This document shows, piece by piece, positions 1-8,853 of a stretch of DNA of 25,261 nucleotides. Below the pieces are notes generated by a model. It did no database searches, was not told the DNA's origin, and worked only from the letters and a program-made list of their open reading frames with translations. Made by a program: the position numbers and the translations under genes. How positions within the stretch are numbered: position 1 is the stretch's first letter; each line of letters opens with the position of its first letter. The stretch covers positions 1 to 25,261 of the forward strand of contig CAZXFT010000031.1 in the NCBI GenBank assembly GCA_964640655.1, given 5' to 3'. Origin of the DNA: BJGO01 sp964640655 (GTDB lineage Bacteria > Bacteroidota > Bacteroidia > Chitinophagales > UBA10324).

Positions 1-172
1 AATCACATTTAGTAACAACACTTAAAATGTGTAAGGTTTTTTTAGGAAGGGTCATACACCCATACCCGAATCCACACTTCGCAGCCCATAATCCATTTCC
101 CTTTGGGCAAATACCACAACCCAACTACTCAATCTGAGATACCTGCACCTCGGTAGTGCTTCAACCCATCTC

Positions 173-1210
173 CTACAACAACGCTTCCCCAACCTTCGAC
201 TTGCGAAGCATTTCTTCCACCTTGTCCACCATGTCGGTAGAACCTATAAAGATGGGAGTGCGCTCGTGCAGTTCGGTGGGTTCCAGGTCGAGTATGGGTG
301 TGTCGCCGCTGCTGGCCTTGCCACCTGCCTGCTCGGCAATAAATGCCAGTGGGTTGCACTCAAAAAGGAGTCGCAGCTTGCCCTTGGCCTGCTTGGTGGT
401 AGGTGGGTACATATAGATACCCCCCTGTATCATGTTGCGGTGAAAATCGGCTACCATGGAACCTATATAGCGGAACGAATACGGACGACCTGAAGCCTTA
501 TCCTCCGCAGTACAATAATCAATATAGCGGCGTATAGGCTCCGGAAACTTCAGGAAGTTGCCCTGATTCACAGAGTATATTTTGCCCTTTGGGGGAAATT
601 TAAAATTAGGATGCGATAGGCAGAACTCTCCAATAGAGGGGTCTAATGTGAAACCGTTTACGCCATTGCCGGTCGTGTACACCAGCATAGTAGATGAACC
701 ATATATAATGTAGCCGGCTGCTACCTGTTCACGGCCTTTTTGTAAAAAGTCTTCGCGCGTGCAGGGCCCGCTGAGCGACACACGGCGGAAAATGGAAAAG
801 ATGGTTCCTATGGAAACATTCACATCAATATTGCCGCTGCCATCGAGTGGGTCCAGGTTAACAATGTATTTTACATTCTTACCGGGCACGGGATCGAAGG
901 CAATAAAGTCTTCGTTCTCTTCGGTAGCCACACCGCAGCATTCGCCGCTCACACGCAGCGCATTAATAAACATATCATTGGCATATACATCGAGCTTCTT
1001 CTGTTCTTCGCCGCTCGAGTTGGTGCTGCCTACTATGCCTTGTATATCGGTAACCAAACCGGCTTTGTTTACTTCGCGGTTCACAATCTTGGCCGCAAGG
1101 CCAATGTCGCGCAGCAGGCCGGACAGTTCGCCGGAAGCAAAAGGAAAATCTTTTTCGTTGCGTATGATATACTCATCCAGGGTGATGAGTTTATTCAGAG
1201 GATTACTCAT
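173..1210 (-). CDS. fbp: Class I fructose-1,6-bisphosphatase
   Basis: Hydrolyses fructose 1,6-bisphosphate to fructose 6-phosphate and phosphate, the committed cytosolic step of gluconeogenesis. At 345 residues it has the usual class I length, and the motifs occur in order: GEEQKKLD (67-74), TEEN (96-99), the metal-binding DPLDGSGNID (120-129, with D120 and D123), GKIYSVNQGN (199-208), the substrate site RYIGSMVADFHR (247-258) and KGKLRLLFECNP (276-287, with K278 and E284). The usual DPLDGSSNID is changed to DPLDGSGNID at residue 126, a mild substitution that leaves the metal ligands intact. The ATG at 1210 gives a natural N terminus. It lies 91 bp downstream of the DPP IV gene, and a perfect TAnnTTTG box in that gap suggests its own promoter. 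Base composition is GC-richer than elsewhere: 33 of 60 bases are G or C at 241-300. Confidence 0.97.
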   Translation of the reverse strand: MSNPLNKLITLDEYIIRNEKDFPFASGELSGLLRDIGLAAKIVNREVNKAGLVTDIQGIVGSTNSSGEEQKKLDVYANDMFINALRVSGECCGVATEENEDFIAFDPVPGKNVKYIVNLDPLDGSGNIDVNVSIGTIFSIFRRVSLSGPCTREDFLQKGREQVAAGYIIYGSSTMLVYTTGNGVNGFTLDPSIGEFCLSHPNFKFPPKGKIYSVNQGNFLKFPEPIRRYIDYCTAEDKASGRPYSFRYIGSMVADFHRNMIQGGIYMYPPTTKQAKGKLRLLFECNPLAFIAEQAGGKASSGDTPILDLEPTELHERTPIFIGSTDMVDKVEEMLRKSKVGEALL

Positions 1211-1233
1211 TCGTGTGTTAAATCGGGTTTGTG

Positions 1234-1241
1234 CAAATATA
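1234..1241 (-). promoter_or_regulatory. Putative -7 promoter box (TATATTTG) for fbp
   Basis: On the minus strand this reads TATATTTG, a perfect match to the Bacteroidota -7 element TAnnTTTG. Twenty-three bases separate it from the fbp ATG. I could not find a TTG/TTTG -33 element at the expected distance, so the call rests on the -7 box and its place in an otherwise empty 91-bp gap. Confidence 0.4.
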
Positions 1242-1301
1242 AGGTCTGAGGCTATACGTGTACGCTGATGTATATCAGCTCCTGTAAAAACTCCATAAAG
1301 A

Positions 1302-3500
1302 TTACAGATTATTCAGCAGGTAATCATGTACCTGTGTATATAAGTAAAGCCTGGTATTGCCGCCATAGATGCCGTGGTTTTTATCCGGAAAGGTCATCTG
1401 TGTAAAAGGCACATTGCCTTTGTAAAGAGCCTTAAGCATTTCGGCAGTGTTCTGATAATGCACATTATCGTCAGCCATTCCGTGCACCAAAAGGTAATTG
1501 CCTTTGATGCGGTCGGCCATTTTTAATGGCGATGTTTCATCGTACCCATTTTTGTTCTCTTTGTTGGTTTGCATGTAGCGCTCGGTATAAATGGAGTCGT
1601 AGAAGCGCCAGTCGGTAACGGGTGCAATGGCCACAGCGGTTTTAAAAACACCATTTCCTTTTTCGATGCATAGGGTGCTCATAAATCCGCCAAAACTCCA
1701 GCCTATGATGCCGATGCGTTTACCGTCAACATAAGGCAGGGTTTGCAGATAACGTGCTGCATCTATTTGGTCGTTGCTTTCCAAATCTCCAAGCCGTTTA
1801 TAAGTGCATTTCAGAAACTCCTGTCCGCGCGAGCCGCTGCCGCGGTTATCGAAGCAGGCAATGATATAACCTTGCTGACAGAGGTAGTTGAGGTTCAAAT
1901 CGCGCGAGCCGCCATAGCTGTTCAACACCTGTTGATCACCGGGACCACCATACACATGCATCAGCACAGGATATTTTTTATTGGGGTCAAAGTTCATGGG
2001 CTTCATCATCCATCCGTTCAGCTCTATGCCTTCAGGAGTTTTCATATTGATAAACTCACGTAGCGAGCGGTTGTATTCCGAGAGCAAAGTTTTTAATGAT
2101 TTGTTGTCTTCCAGTGTGCGCAGTTCTTTTCCTTCGGCTTTACAAATGCTGTAAGTACGAGGCGTGTTGGCATCGCTGACTTCGTGCAGGAAGAAAGTGA
2201 ATGCAGGATTAAAGGTAGCCTTATGAAAGCCCGGTGCTGGGGTTAGATTCTTTTTAGCGGTGCCGTCGATTTTCACTGAGTAGATATGTCGTTCAAGTGC
2301 AGACACTTCAGCACTTTGATAGTAAAGCGTTTTACTTTTTTCATCGTAGCCATAAAACACTTTCACATCCCAGTTGCCTTTGGTAACCTGTTTGTTCAAC
2401 TTACCATCGGCTGCATAATGATAAATATGATTGAAGCCATCGAGCATACTTACCCATATAAAGGAGCCGTCTTTGAGAAAAGTGAGGTGGTCTTCTATTT
2501 CTATGTAGTAAGGATTTTTTTCATTGAATAATAAAGTGGTGTTACCGGTGCTCGCATCGCAGAGTAATAATTCCAAATCGTTTTGTAAACGATTCAGTCT
2601 AGTAACACAGAGCTGTGCGTTGTTTTTCCATTTTATGCGTGGCAGATAATAATCGCTCTTTGCTACTTTCATTTCTTTAGTTTTTGCTGAAGCAATGTCA
2701 TACACCCACAGACTTACCACAGCATTGTTCTCCCCTACTTTGGGGTACTTATATTCATAGTTGGTGGGATAGAGTCCATCGAAATATTGAAGGGTGTACA
2801 TGGGTACTTTGCTTTCATCAAAACGTATCCAAGCAATGCTTTTAGAATCGGGACTCCACTCAAATGCACGACTGAAGGAGAACTCTTCTTCATAAACCCA
2901 GTCAGGAATACCGTTGATGATTTCGTTGCGTTTGCCGTCGGTACTAATCTGCGTTTCTTTTCCACTTTGCAAATCTTTTATAAACAAATTGTTGTCGCGC
3001 ACAAAACCTACGGCGTTGCCATCGGGAGAGAAGGTGGCTTCCTGCTGTGCTCCGTTACTTGAGACCGGAATAGTTTTTTTAGATGCAATATCATAAACCT
3101 GATATTCGGCAACGGAACTGTGGCGATATATTGGTTTTACATTGGTGGCAATCATAAAGCGTGTGCCATTATCATTCCATTCCACATCATCGGCCGACCC
3201 TGGAGCATTGTCGTTAAATGCATTCTTGAGTTCATCACCGGTTACGATTTGTTTCACCTTTTTACCTGATGCAAAATCGAACAGCCAAAAGCCATTGTTG
3301 CTTTCTTTTTCTTCATTTACATATTGCACATAATGTATGCCATCGTGCCATGGATGAAAAGATGCAGCAGTCTTTTCTCGAAATGTTCCTTTCTGCCAAA
3401 CATCTTCCAGAGAGATATCTTTCTTCTGAGCAGTTAATGAATGAGTGAAGAAGATTAAACTGCATAATGCTGCAGTAACCAATTGACGAATGTTGATCAT
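1302..3500 (-). CDS. Dipeptidyl-peptidase IV (S9B serine peptidase), exported
   Basis: A prolyl dipeptidyl aminopeptidase that removes X-Pro or X-Ala dipeptides from peptide N termini; in Bacteroidota such enzymes usually work in the periplasm or envelope in peptide utilisation. The 732 residues begin with a signal peptide ending near residue 24 (SLTAQ). A DPP IV N-terminal beta-propeller follows (about 60-450), including DWVYEEEF (200-207), whose Glu pair anchors the substrate N terminus. The C-terminal alpha/beta hydrolase (about 490-732) has the nucleophile elbow GWSFGG (S602), GMADDNVHYQ with the catalytic Asp (D677 by analogy with human D708), and DKNHGIYG (H709). The triad is complete, so activity is likely. 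There is no T9SS sorting domain, so export should stop at the periplasm. It begins 41 bp after the PorE-like gene ends and may be cotranscribed with it. Confidence 0.95.
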   Translation of the reverse strand: MINIRQLVTAALCSLIFFTHSLTAQKKDISLEDVWQKGTFREKTAASFHPWHDGIHYVQYVNEEKESNNGFWLFDFASGKKVKQIVTGDELKNAFNDNAPGSADDVEWNDNGTRFMIATNVKPIYRHSSVAEYQVYDIASKKTIPVSSNGAQQEATFSPDGNAVGFVRDNNLFIKDLQSGKETQISTDGKRNEIINGIPDWVYEEEFSFSRAFEWSPDSKSIAWIRFDESKVPMYTLQYFDGLYPTNYEYKYPKVGENNAVVSLWVYDIASAKTKEMKVAKSDYYLPRIKWKNNAQLCVTRLNRLQNDLELLLCDASTGNTTLLFNEKNPYYIEIEDHLTFLKDGSFIWVSMLDGFNHIYHYAADGKLNKQVTKGNWDVKVFYGYDEKSKTLYYQSAEVSALERHIYSVKIDGTAKKNLTPAPGFHKATFNPAFTFFLHEVSDANTPRTYSICKAEGKELRTLEDNKSLKTLLSEYNRSLREFINMKTPEGIELNGWMMKPMNFDPNKKYPVLMHVYGGPGDQQVLNSYGGSRDLNLNYLCQQGYIIACFDNRGSGSRGQEFLKCTYKRLGDLESNDQIDAARYLQTLPYVDGKRIGIIGWSFGGFMSTLCIEKGNGVFKTAVAIAPVTDWRFYDSIYTERYMQTNKENKNGYDETSPLKMADRIKGNYLLVHGMADDNVHYQNTAEMLKALYKGNVPFTQMTFPDKNHGIYGGNTRLYLYTQVHDYLLNNL

Positions 3501-3541
3501 AACACGAAAATGAATGAAAAATTTTTAACGCCTTAGTGAAT

Positions 3542-5461
3542 TTACATAGACGTGATGCGCACTTCGGTACGGCGGTTTTGCGAACGACCCTGCTCGGTAT
3601 CATTATCAGCAACAGGTTTGCTTGCACCGTAACCCCTGTAAGTAAGTCTTGAAGCGTCAATGCCTGCCTGTACTATAGCATCATAAACCGACTTGGCACG
3701 TGCTTCAGAGAGTTGTTGATTGGCAGATGCTGTACCGGTGTTATCCGTATGACCGCCAATTTCAATTTTTGCCGTTGCATTGTTTTTCAAAAACTGAACA
3801 AGTTTATCCAGCTCGGTTTTTGATTCGGGCTTAAGTGCCGAAGCATTGACATCGAAGAACACATTGCGCAGCACCACCGCACTACCGGTTGTAACAGGCT
3901 CCAGACTGATGTTGAGTACAAATGGATTGGTGGCATCGCTTTCTTTCAGCAATTCAAAATTTTCGGAGTAGAATAAATAACCTTGTCTGGAAACATTGAA
4001 TGCATAATTGTAACCCGTTGGCAAACTGTGAAAGAACAAACCATTCGCATCACTTGATAGCGTAGCAATAATGTTTGATGTTGTCAGGTCAATCAGTTCA
4101 ATCTTTGCCTGTACAGGCTTACCGTCGGTTTTGCTTTTCACCACGCCTTTAACATAGGTAACCGGCGCAGGCCTTACCTCTTCCGGCATGTCAAACTTAT
4201 ACAGATCAAGGTCTTTGCGTCCATCGGGAGTTGACGCATAGTAAGCAGTCCTGCCATCGGCAGAAACTATCAAACCGGTGTTATCTCCTTTGGTGTTTAT
4301 GGGGTAACCCAGATTAACCGGTTTACTCCAGTTGCCTTTTTCATCTCTTTTACTCACGAAAATATCTATACCTCCCATACCCGGCCAACCATCAGAACAG
4401 AAGTACAGTGTTTTGTTATCGGGATGAATAAACGGGTAACCTTCGTCGTAGGTAGTATTAATGTTTTCTCCCAGGTTTTCGGGTATGCCCCATTTGCCAT
4501 CGGGCCCTTTGTGAGAAACAAATAGGTCGCGCACACCCAGCGTACCGGGACGATTACTGGCAAAGTATAAATCCTTACCATCGGCAGAAATGCTCGGCTG
4601 CGATTCCCAGGTAGGTACAGAAACAGGAAATCCTATGTTGCGAATGTTAGTCCATGCATCTCCATTGCGTTGCGCTGTATAGAGATCACAGGATCCGTAC
4701 CCCCCTTTGGCATTGCAAATGGTAAAGAATAAAGTATTGCCATCAGCACTTAGTTTTTGTGCACCTTCGTTGTTTGGAGTGTTTAATGGCGTGCCTGCAT
4801 CTATAGACTTACTCCACACACCATCTTTTTGATAGGCAATGTAGAAGTCCTCCTGATGCGTATTCCCGCTGGCAACATTTCGATTATAAATAAGTATGCT
4901 GTTATCGAGTGATATGGACGGACTGTATTCGTCCATCATATTGGTATTGATGTTATCCCCTAAGTTGGTGGGATTAAATGGCACCGGATTTTTAATGGCC
5001 ACTCCTGCAAAATCGGCGTTGGCAATAACTTGCTTCACTTCTTTAACCCATTGGTCGTATCTGTCTTTTGTCATTAAATAGGTTTTGCCATTCTTCTGAC
5101 TCAAGTCAAAATTATCTGTAGCCCAATAAGACATACAAAGGAGATAGTACGTTTTTGATTTATACTCAGGATTCAACCTGAGAACACTTTCCATGCATTG
5201 AATGCACTCAGCATCCTGCTCACGTGAATAATACACCTCACCCAACATTTGCCAAGTGTCTATACATAAAGAGTCTTCCTTTAACGCCTTCTGCAACAAC
5301 TTGATTGCATCATCGAAATTATTTGAAAATATCGACCCCTTTGCATCACCTATCAGTTTTTGAACTTTGGATGAAGTGGTTTTTTCTGTGGTATATGATT
5401 GCGCTGATGCGTGACTCATCATGAACAACAGTGCTACAGGTAATAGAATATAGTATTTCAT
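3542..5461 (-). CDS. PorE-like OmpA-family protein (TPR, WD40-like propeller, CRD, OmpA)
   Basis: A 639-residue exported peptidoglycan-binding protein. In order I see a signal peptide with a likely cut after ASA (20/21), TPR-like helices (about 33-130), WD40-like PD40 repeats (about 170-425) with SADGxxLYF-type strands, a carboxypeptidase-regulatory-like domain (about 445-515), and an OmpA C-terminal domain (about 530-639) with GHTDNTG (D573), LSEARAKSV (R588) and NRRTEVRI. This domain order is that of PorE (PG1058) of Porphyromonas gingivalis, a component of the type IX secretion system; Bacteroidota also carry many paralogues of unproved role. There is no lipobox cysteine, so this copy should be soluble in the periplasm and held by the wall rather than lipid-anchored. 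Its ATG overlaps the queE stop as TAATG, implying translational coupling. The domain call is firm; the T9SS role is inference. Confidence 0.9.
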   Translation of the reverse strand: MKYYILLPVALLFMMSHASAQSYTTEKTTSSKVQKLIGDAKGSIFSNNFDDAIKLLQKALKEDSLCIDTWQMLGEVYYSREQDAECIQCMESVLRLNPEYKSKTYYLLCMSYWATDNFDLSQKNGKTYLMTKDRYDQWVKEVKQVIANADFAGVAIKNPVPFNPTNLGDNINTNMMDEYSPSISLDNSILIYNRNVASGNTHQEDFYIAYQKDGVWSKSIDAGTPLNTPNNEGAQKLSADGNTLFFTICNAKGGYGSCDLYTAQRNGDAWTNIRNIGFPVSVPTWESQPSISADGKDLYFASNRPGTLGVRDLFVSHKGPDGKWGIPENLGENINTTYDEGYPFIHPDNKTLYFCSDGWPGMGGIDIFVSKRDEKGNWSKPVNLGYPINTKGDNTGLIVSADGRTAYYASTPDGRKDLDLYKFDMPEEVRPAPVTYVKGVVKSKTDGKPVQAKIELIDLTTSNIIATLSSDANGLFFHSLPTGYNYAFNVSRQGYLFYSENFELLKESDATNPFVLNISLEPVTTGSAVVLRNVFFDVNASALKPESKTELDKLVQFLKNNATAKIEIGGHTDNTGTASANQQLSEARAKSVYDAIVQAGIDASRLTYRGYGASKPVADNDTEQGRSQNRRTEVRITSM

Positions 5462-6063
5462 TAAGGAATGTTCATGTATTTATGTGTTTGTAACGATATG
5501 CGCCAGCGCGGATTGTCCATTACAAAACGGGTGATTAGAGGCAGCATGTCTTTCTCGCGACTCCACTCCGGTTGTAGCATAAGCACAGCATGTTCTGATG
5601 TGTATTCGGAATTTTTTAATGCCCATTCAAAATCGCTTTTATGAAATACAACCACCTTCAATTCATTGGCTTGACTGATTACTTCAGGCAATGGCGCCTT
5701 AAACTTTTTAGGTGATACGCAAATCCAATTCCAGTTTCCGCTCAATGGATAAGCGCCGGACGTTTCTATGTGTGTGCGTTTGCCAACGGATTGTAATGCA
5801 GTTGTCAGGTCCTGTAGTTCATACATCAGAGGTTCACCGCCGGTGATGACAACAATGCTTGCAGGATATTTTATTACCTCTTCCACAATTTGTTTTACAG
5901 TCATCAAGGGGTGTTTATCAGCCTGCCACGAATCTTTTACATCGCACCAGACACAACCCACATCACAGCCGCCAAGGCGTACAAACACAGCAGCCTGTCC
6001 CTGATACACGCCTTCGCCTTGCAGCGTGTAAAACAATTCCATGACCAGTAACGAGTTGCTCAA
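5461..6063 (-). CDS. queE: 7-carboxy-7-deazaguanine synthase (radical SAM)
   Basis: Converts 6-carboxy-5,6,7,8-tetrahydropterin to 7-carboxy-7-deazaguanine in the queuosine (preQ0) pathway. The 200-residue protein has the N-terminal FYTLQGEG (11-18), the QueE-type cluster motif C33-x3-C37-x2-C40 in GGCDVGCVWCDVKDSW, the SAM-binding ITGGEP (73-78) and the family C terminus LQTHKYMNIP. The start is most likely TTG at 6063: upstream in-frame codons reach a stop without an ATG, and the first ATG, at 6042, would drop the SLLV segment that precedes MELFYTLQGEG. It starts 7 bp after folD and shares one base with the PorE-like start, so folD-queE-PorE-like look cotranscribed. No queD, queC or queF is visible in the window. 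Confidence 0.96.
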   Translation of the reverse strand: MSNSLLVMELFYTLQGEGVYQGQAAVFVRLGGCDVGCVWCDVKDSWQADKHPLMTVKQIVEEVIKYPASIVVITGGEPLMYELQDLTTALQSVGKRTHIETSGAYPLSGNWNWICVSPKKFKAPLPEVISQANELKVVVFHKSDFEWALKNSEYTSEHAVLMLQPEWSREKDMLPLITRFVMDNPRWRISLQTHKYMNIP

Positions 6064-6070
6064 GGATTGT

Positions 6071-6949
6071 TTAATATTTTAATTCAGTAGAATTTAAAGT
6101 ATTCAGCATCAGTGATGCTATGGTCATAGGACCAACACCGCCAGGTACCGGAGTTATAAACGAGCACTTATCTTTTACCTCATCAAATGCCACATCACCT
6201 TTTAAAGCAAAGCCGCTTTTCTTACTGATGTCTGGTACGCGTGTAGTACCAACATCTATCACTACCGCACCTTGCTTGACAAAATCTGCCTTTACAAATT
6301 CCGGTTTACCTATAGCAGCTATCAATATATCTGCACTGCTGCACACGGTGGCAATATCTTTTGTTTTACTGTGACATAAAGTTACCGTACAGTTCCCGGG
6401 ATAAGTCGCACGACTCATCAACACACTCATCGGTTTACCCACTATATCGCTGCGGCCCAGCACGACGCAATGTTTACCGTCTGTTTCAATTTTGTAATAT
6501 TCAAGCAGTAACAAAATACCCTGAGGTGTAGCAGGGATATGGCAAGGCAAGCCTTTCATCATCAAACCCGTGTTGAGCGGGTGAAAACCATCCACATCTT
6601 TTTGAGGGTTAATGGCCATAATCACATTCAGAGGACTGATGTGTTTGGGCAACGGCATTTGTACCAATATTCCCGTAATGTGTTCATCCTGGTTCAACTC
6701 GCTGATTTTTGAAATCAACTCCACTTCAGTAACATCATTATTGTATCGTATGAGCGAAGAGCCCATACCAACTGTTTCGCACGTTTTCATTTTAGAAGCT
6801 ACGTAAGTTTCGCTGCCGCCGTCGTTGCCAACAAGTATGGCTGCCAGGTGCGGCACAGTGCCCCCTGATTCTTTTCTATTAGTTATTTCAAAGGCAATTT
6901 TTTGCTGAATGTGCAGCGATACTGCCTTGCCGTCTATGAGTTGCATCAT
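6071..6949 (-). CDS. folD: Bifunctional methylenetetrahydrofolate dehydrogenase / cyclohydrolase
   Basis: Interconverts 5,10-methylene-, 5,10-methenyl- and 10-formyl-tetrahydrofolate, supplying one-carbon units for purine and formyl-Met synthesis in the cytosol. At 292 residues it is full length. Visible motifs are the catalytic YVASKMKTC (Y49, K53), GILVQMPLP (93-101), KDVDGFHP (117-124, D120), the nucleotide-binding VVLGRSDIVGKP (162-173) and TPVPGGVGPMTIA (266-278). Two ATG codons are adjacent (6949 and 6946); either could be used. It is the first gene of a tight minus-strand group with queE and the PorE-like gene, and is divergent from the propeller pair across an 87-bp gap that holds a TAnnTTTG box. 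Confidence 0.97.
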   Translation of the reverse strand: MMQLIDGKAVSLHIQQKIAFEITNRKESGGTVPHLAAILVGNDGGSETYVASKMKTCETVGMGSSLIRYNNDVTEVELISKISELNQDEHITGILVQMPLPKHISPLNVIMAINPQKDVDGFHPLNTGLMMKGLPCHIPATPQGILLLLEYYKIETDGKHCVVLGRSDIVGKPMSVLMSRATYPGNCTVTLCHSKTKDIATVCSSADILIAAIGKPEFVKADFVKQGAVVIDVGTTRVPDISKKSGFALKGDVAFDEVKDKCSFITPVPGGVGPMTIASLMLNTLNSTELKY

Positions 6950-6959
6950 GGTGTTGGGG

Positions 6960-6967
6960 CAAAAATA
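6960..6967 (-). promoter_or_regulatory. Putative -7 promoter box (TATTTTTG) for folD-queE-PorE-like
   Basis: The minus strand reads TATTTTTG, a perfect TAnnTTTG, ending 10 bases before the folD ATG, so any leader would be very short. No TTTG sits at the usual 17-20 base spacing; the nearest upstream TTTG is about 28 bases away. Confidence 0.35.
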
Positions 6968-7036
6968 TTAAAAGCATTTTTGGCACTGTTCATGACAAAG
7001 CGCTTTGCTAATTTAGACGCTCATCATCACTGCCCA

Positions 7037-7927
7037 ATGAAAGTTTTTTTTACTTCAATCATGTTCCTGGTTTCAACATACTTTGCCATTCAGGCACAAG
7101 TACCCAAGACCGATATTTATTTGATACCTGTTCAGAATGACGAAGGTGTGATTACTTACGGCGAAGGATTTAAACTTTATACACCGGGACATTACAACAA
7201 TCAACCGATGTTCAGCGCTAATTCTAAATCGCTTTTCTTCAGTTGCATCAGCGACAGTTTCAAAGCAGAAATATTTGAGTGTGAACTGAAAAAATTTGAA
7301 GTGAAACCTTTTATCAATGCACCAAAAACCTCAGAGTACTCTTTGCAATACACGCCCGATTTGAAGAATTTTTCTTTTGTTCGTGTCGAAGAAGACGATA
7401 AAACACAAACGTTGTATCAATACAATACAAAAACGAAAGAGACCAAAGCTTTATCGGGAAAAGATATGCAGGTAGGTTATTACTGTTGGAACAATTTACA
7501 ATCGCTAATGCTTTTTTTATTGAAGGGTGAAAAAGAATTTGAACTGATACGTTATTCACTGAATGGCGGAGATATAAAACTGATTGATAACAAGCCCGGA
7601 AGATGTGTGTGGCGTAATCCTCAGGATGGCAATATTTATTATGTAAGAAAGTGGGATGCCTACACACTGATGCAATACAATCCGGCGAACGAACAACCCG
7701 GCGAGTTCGAGAAAATGCCTGACGGTGTAGAAGATTTTACCATAAGCAGTAAGGGTGATTTCCTGTGCGGTGTTAATGGTAAGTTAATGAAACTCGATGT
7801 GGTGAACAGTGAATGGAAAGAACTCGCCGACTTTAGCAACAAACTATACAAAAACTTTTATCGTCTCTCTGTAAGTCCCGACGGAAAATGGCTTGCTTTA
7901 GTAGTTTATCAAAATGAAAAACCTTAA
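7037..7927 (+). CDS. Exported TolB/PD40-like beta-propeller protein, paralogue 1
   Basis: A 296-residue exported protein of unknown function. The frame is open from 6902, but the ATG at 7037 is preferred because it gives a clean signal peptide (MKVFFTSIMFLVSTYFAIQAQ) and avoids overlapping folD. The mature part has TolB/PD40-like propeller strands: PMFSANSKSLFF, YTPDLKNFSF and YRLSVSPDGKWLALVV. It is clearly related to the next gene; shared landmarks are PxTDxYL near the mature N terminus, Y(N/D)NQPxF, QYTPD, the Tyr-Cys-Trp segment (VGYYCW / IGSYCW), GVEDF and YRLSV near the C terminus. No catalytic motif, lipobox or sorting domain is visible. Its stop is 7 bp before the start chosen for paralogue 2. 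A periplasmic binding or scaffold role is possible but unproved. Confidence 0.85.
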   Translation: MKVFFTSIMFLVSTYFAIQAQVPKTDIYLIPVQNDEGVITYGEGFKLYTPGHYNNQPMFSANSKSLFFSCISDSFKAEIFECELKKFEVKPFINAPKTSEYSLQYTPDLKNFSFVRVEEDDKTQTLYQYNTKTKETKALSGKDMQVGYYCWNNLQSLMLFLLKGEKEFELIRYSLNGGDIKLIDNKPGRCVWRNPQDGNIYYVRKWDAYTLMQYNPANEQPGEFEKMPDGVEDFTISSKGDFLCGVNGKLMKLDVVNSEWKELADFSNKLYKNFYRLSVSPDGKWLALVVYQNEKP

Positions 7928-7934
7928 TGCAGAT

Positions 7935-8804
7935 ATGAAAGCAATTACATTAGCACTGCTCCTTGTAACATCAATAGCAATTGCGCAAAGCAACTTACCC
8001 AATACGGATTTATATTTGGTTAATTTCGATATCAAGGACACCACACTTACAGTTAAAGCAGTAACTCCCATCAGTACCGGTAAGTTTTATGATAATCAAC
8101 CTACATTTGCTTTTGATGGTATTAATATTCTTTATAGTACTGTGCAGGAAGGTTTGAACCCTGATATTTACATGTACTCGACGCAATCGAATACAGCTTA
8201 TTCTTTTTACGAAAGCTACAACGAAAGTGAATTCTGGCCGCAGTATACCCCCGATGGATTGGGATACAGTCTTGTTATTCGTTCAGCGGATGGTAATCAA
8301 ATGCTTTGGAAATATTTTAATGATGCGCGCACTCCCCTTTGTGTTACACCAAAGATTACTGATATAGGCAGTTACTGTTGGATAGGTGATGATTACATCG
8401 TATTCAGAAGAGAAACAAAAGTGCCGTTGTTAATGGTGATGAATGTAAAAACCGGTGAAACTAAAGCTGTTGCAGATATGGTGGGTACAGGCTTGGGCAA
8501 AGTACCGGGAGAAAAATCGTTTTACTTTATCAAACATCAGGAGGAAAAAAGCTTCCTAATGAAGTATAATGTTGAAGATGGCACAACCGTTCAATTAACA
8601 ACAATGTATAAAGGAGTTGAAGATTTTTGTACCACCGTTTATGGTGATGTGTGGGTGGCGCATCAGGGTTCTCTCTATTCATACGTAATCGGTCAAAATC
8701 ACTGGTATAAAATACACAACTTCGCCAGTGATATTTTAAAAAAGACTTACCGCCTGTCTGTAAACCGCGCTATGAATCAGATGGCTGTAGTAATTAAGAA
8801 CTAA
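7935..8804 (+). CDS. Exported TolB/PD40-like beta-propeller protein, paralogue 2
   Basis: A 289-residue exported protein of unknown function, the tandem partner of the preceding gene. An upstream ATG at 7914 would overlap gene 1 by 14 bp, but the ATG at 7935 (MKAITLALLLVTSIAIAQ) begins a textbook signal peptide directly and leaves a 7-bp gap, so I prefer it. The same landmarks as paralogue 1 occur in the same order: PNTDLYL, FYDNQPTF, PQYTPDG, IGSYCW, KGVEDF and TYRLSV. The two have diverged widely between these anchors, so the duplication looks old. It ends 49 bp from the convergent glycosyltransferase gene. The two probably form a two-gene plus-strand operon in an otherwise minus-strand region. 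Confidence 0.85.
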   Translation: MKAITLALLLVTSIAIAQSNLPNTDLYLVNFDIKDTTLTVKAVTPISTGKFYDNQPTFAFDGINILYSTVQEGLNPDIYMYSTQSNTAYSFYESYNESEFWPQYTPDGLGYSLVIRSADGNQMLWKYFNDARTPLCVTPKITDIGSYCWIGDDYIVFRRETKVPLLMVMNVKTGETKAVADMVGTGLGKVPGEKSFYFIKHQEEKSFLMKYNVEDGTTVQLTTMYKGVEDFCTTVYGDVWVAHQGSLYSYVIGQNHWYKIHNFASDILKKTYRLSVNRAMNQMAVVIKN

Positions 8805-8853
8805 GATTCAATCCTTGATGATAGGCCTCTGAGCAGTATAAGTAACGCATAGG

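Noticed and set aside
4..43. Plus-strand stem CACATTT/AAATGTG followed by seven Ts as a terminator
   Set aside because: The stem is 7 bp and AT-rich with a 14-base loop, the T-run starts 5 bases after it, and no plus-strand gene is visible to its left.
759..1268. A 169-codon plus-strand open frame opposite fbp
   Set aside because: It lies antisense to conserved FBPase motifs, has no recognisable domain and looks like a by-product of the GC-richer codon use there.
1264..1279. Hairpin GCTGAT-GTAT-ATCAGC between the DPP IV and fbp genes as a terminator
   Set aside because: The stem is only 6 bp and no T-run follows on the minus strand, so it does not meet the pattern of an intrinsic terminator.
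6902..7036. A 45-codon N-terminal extension of the first propeller gene, overlapping folD antisense
   Set aside because: The ATG at 7037 starts a complete signal peptide; the extension would bury it and overlap folD and its presumed promoter.
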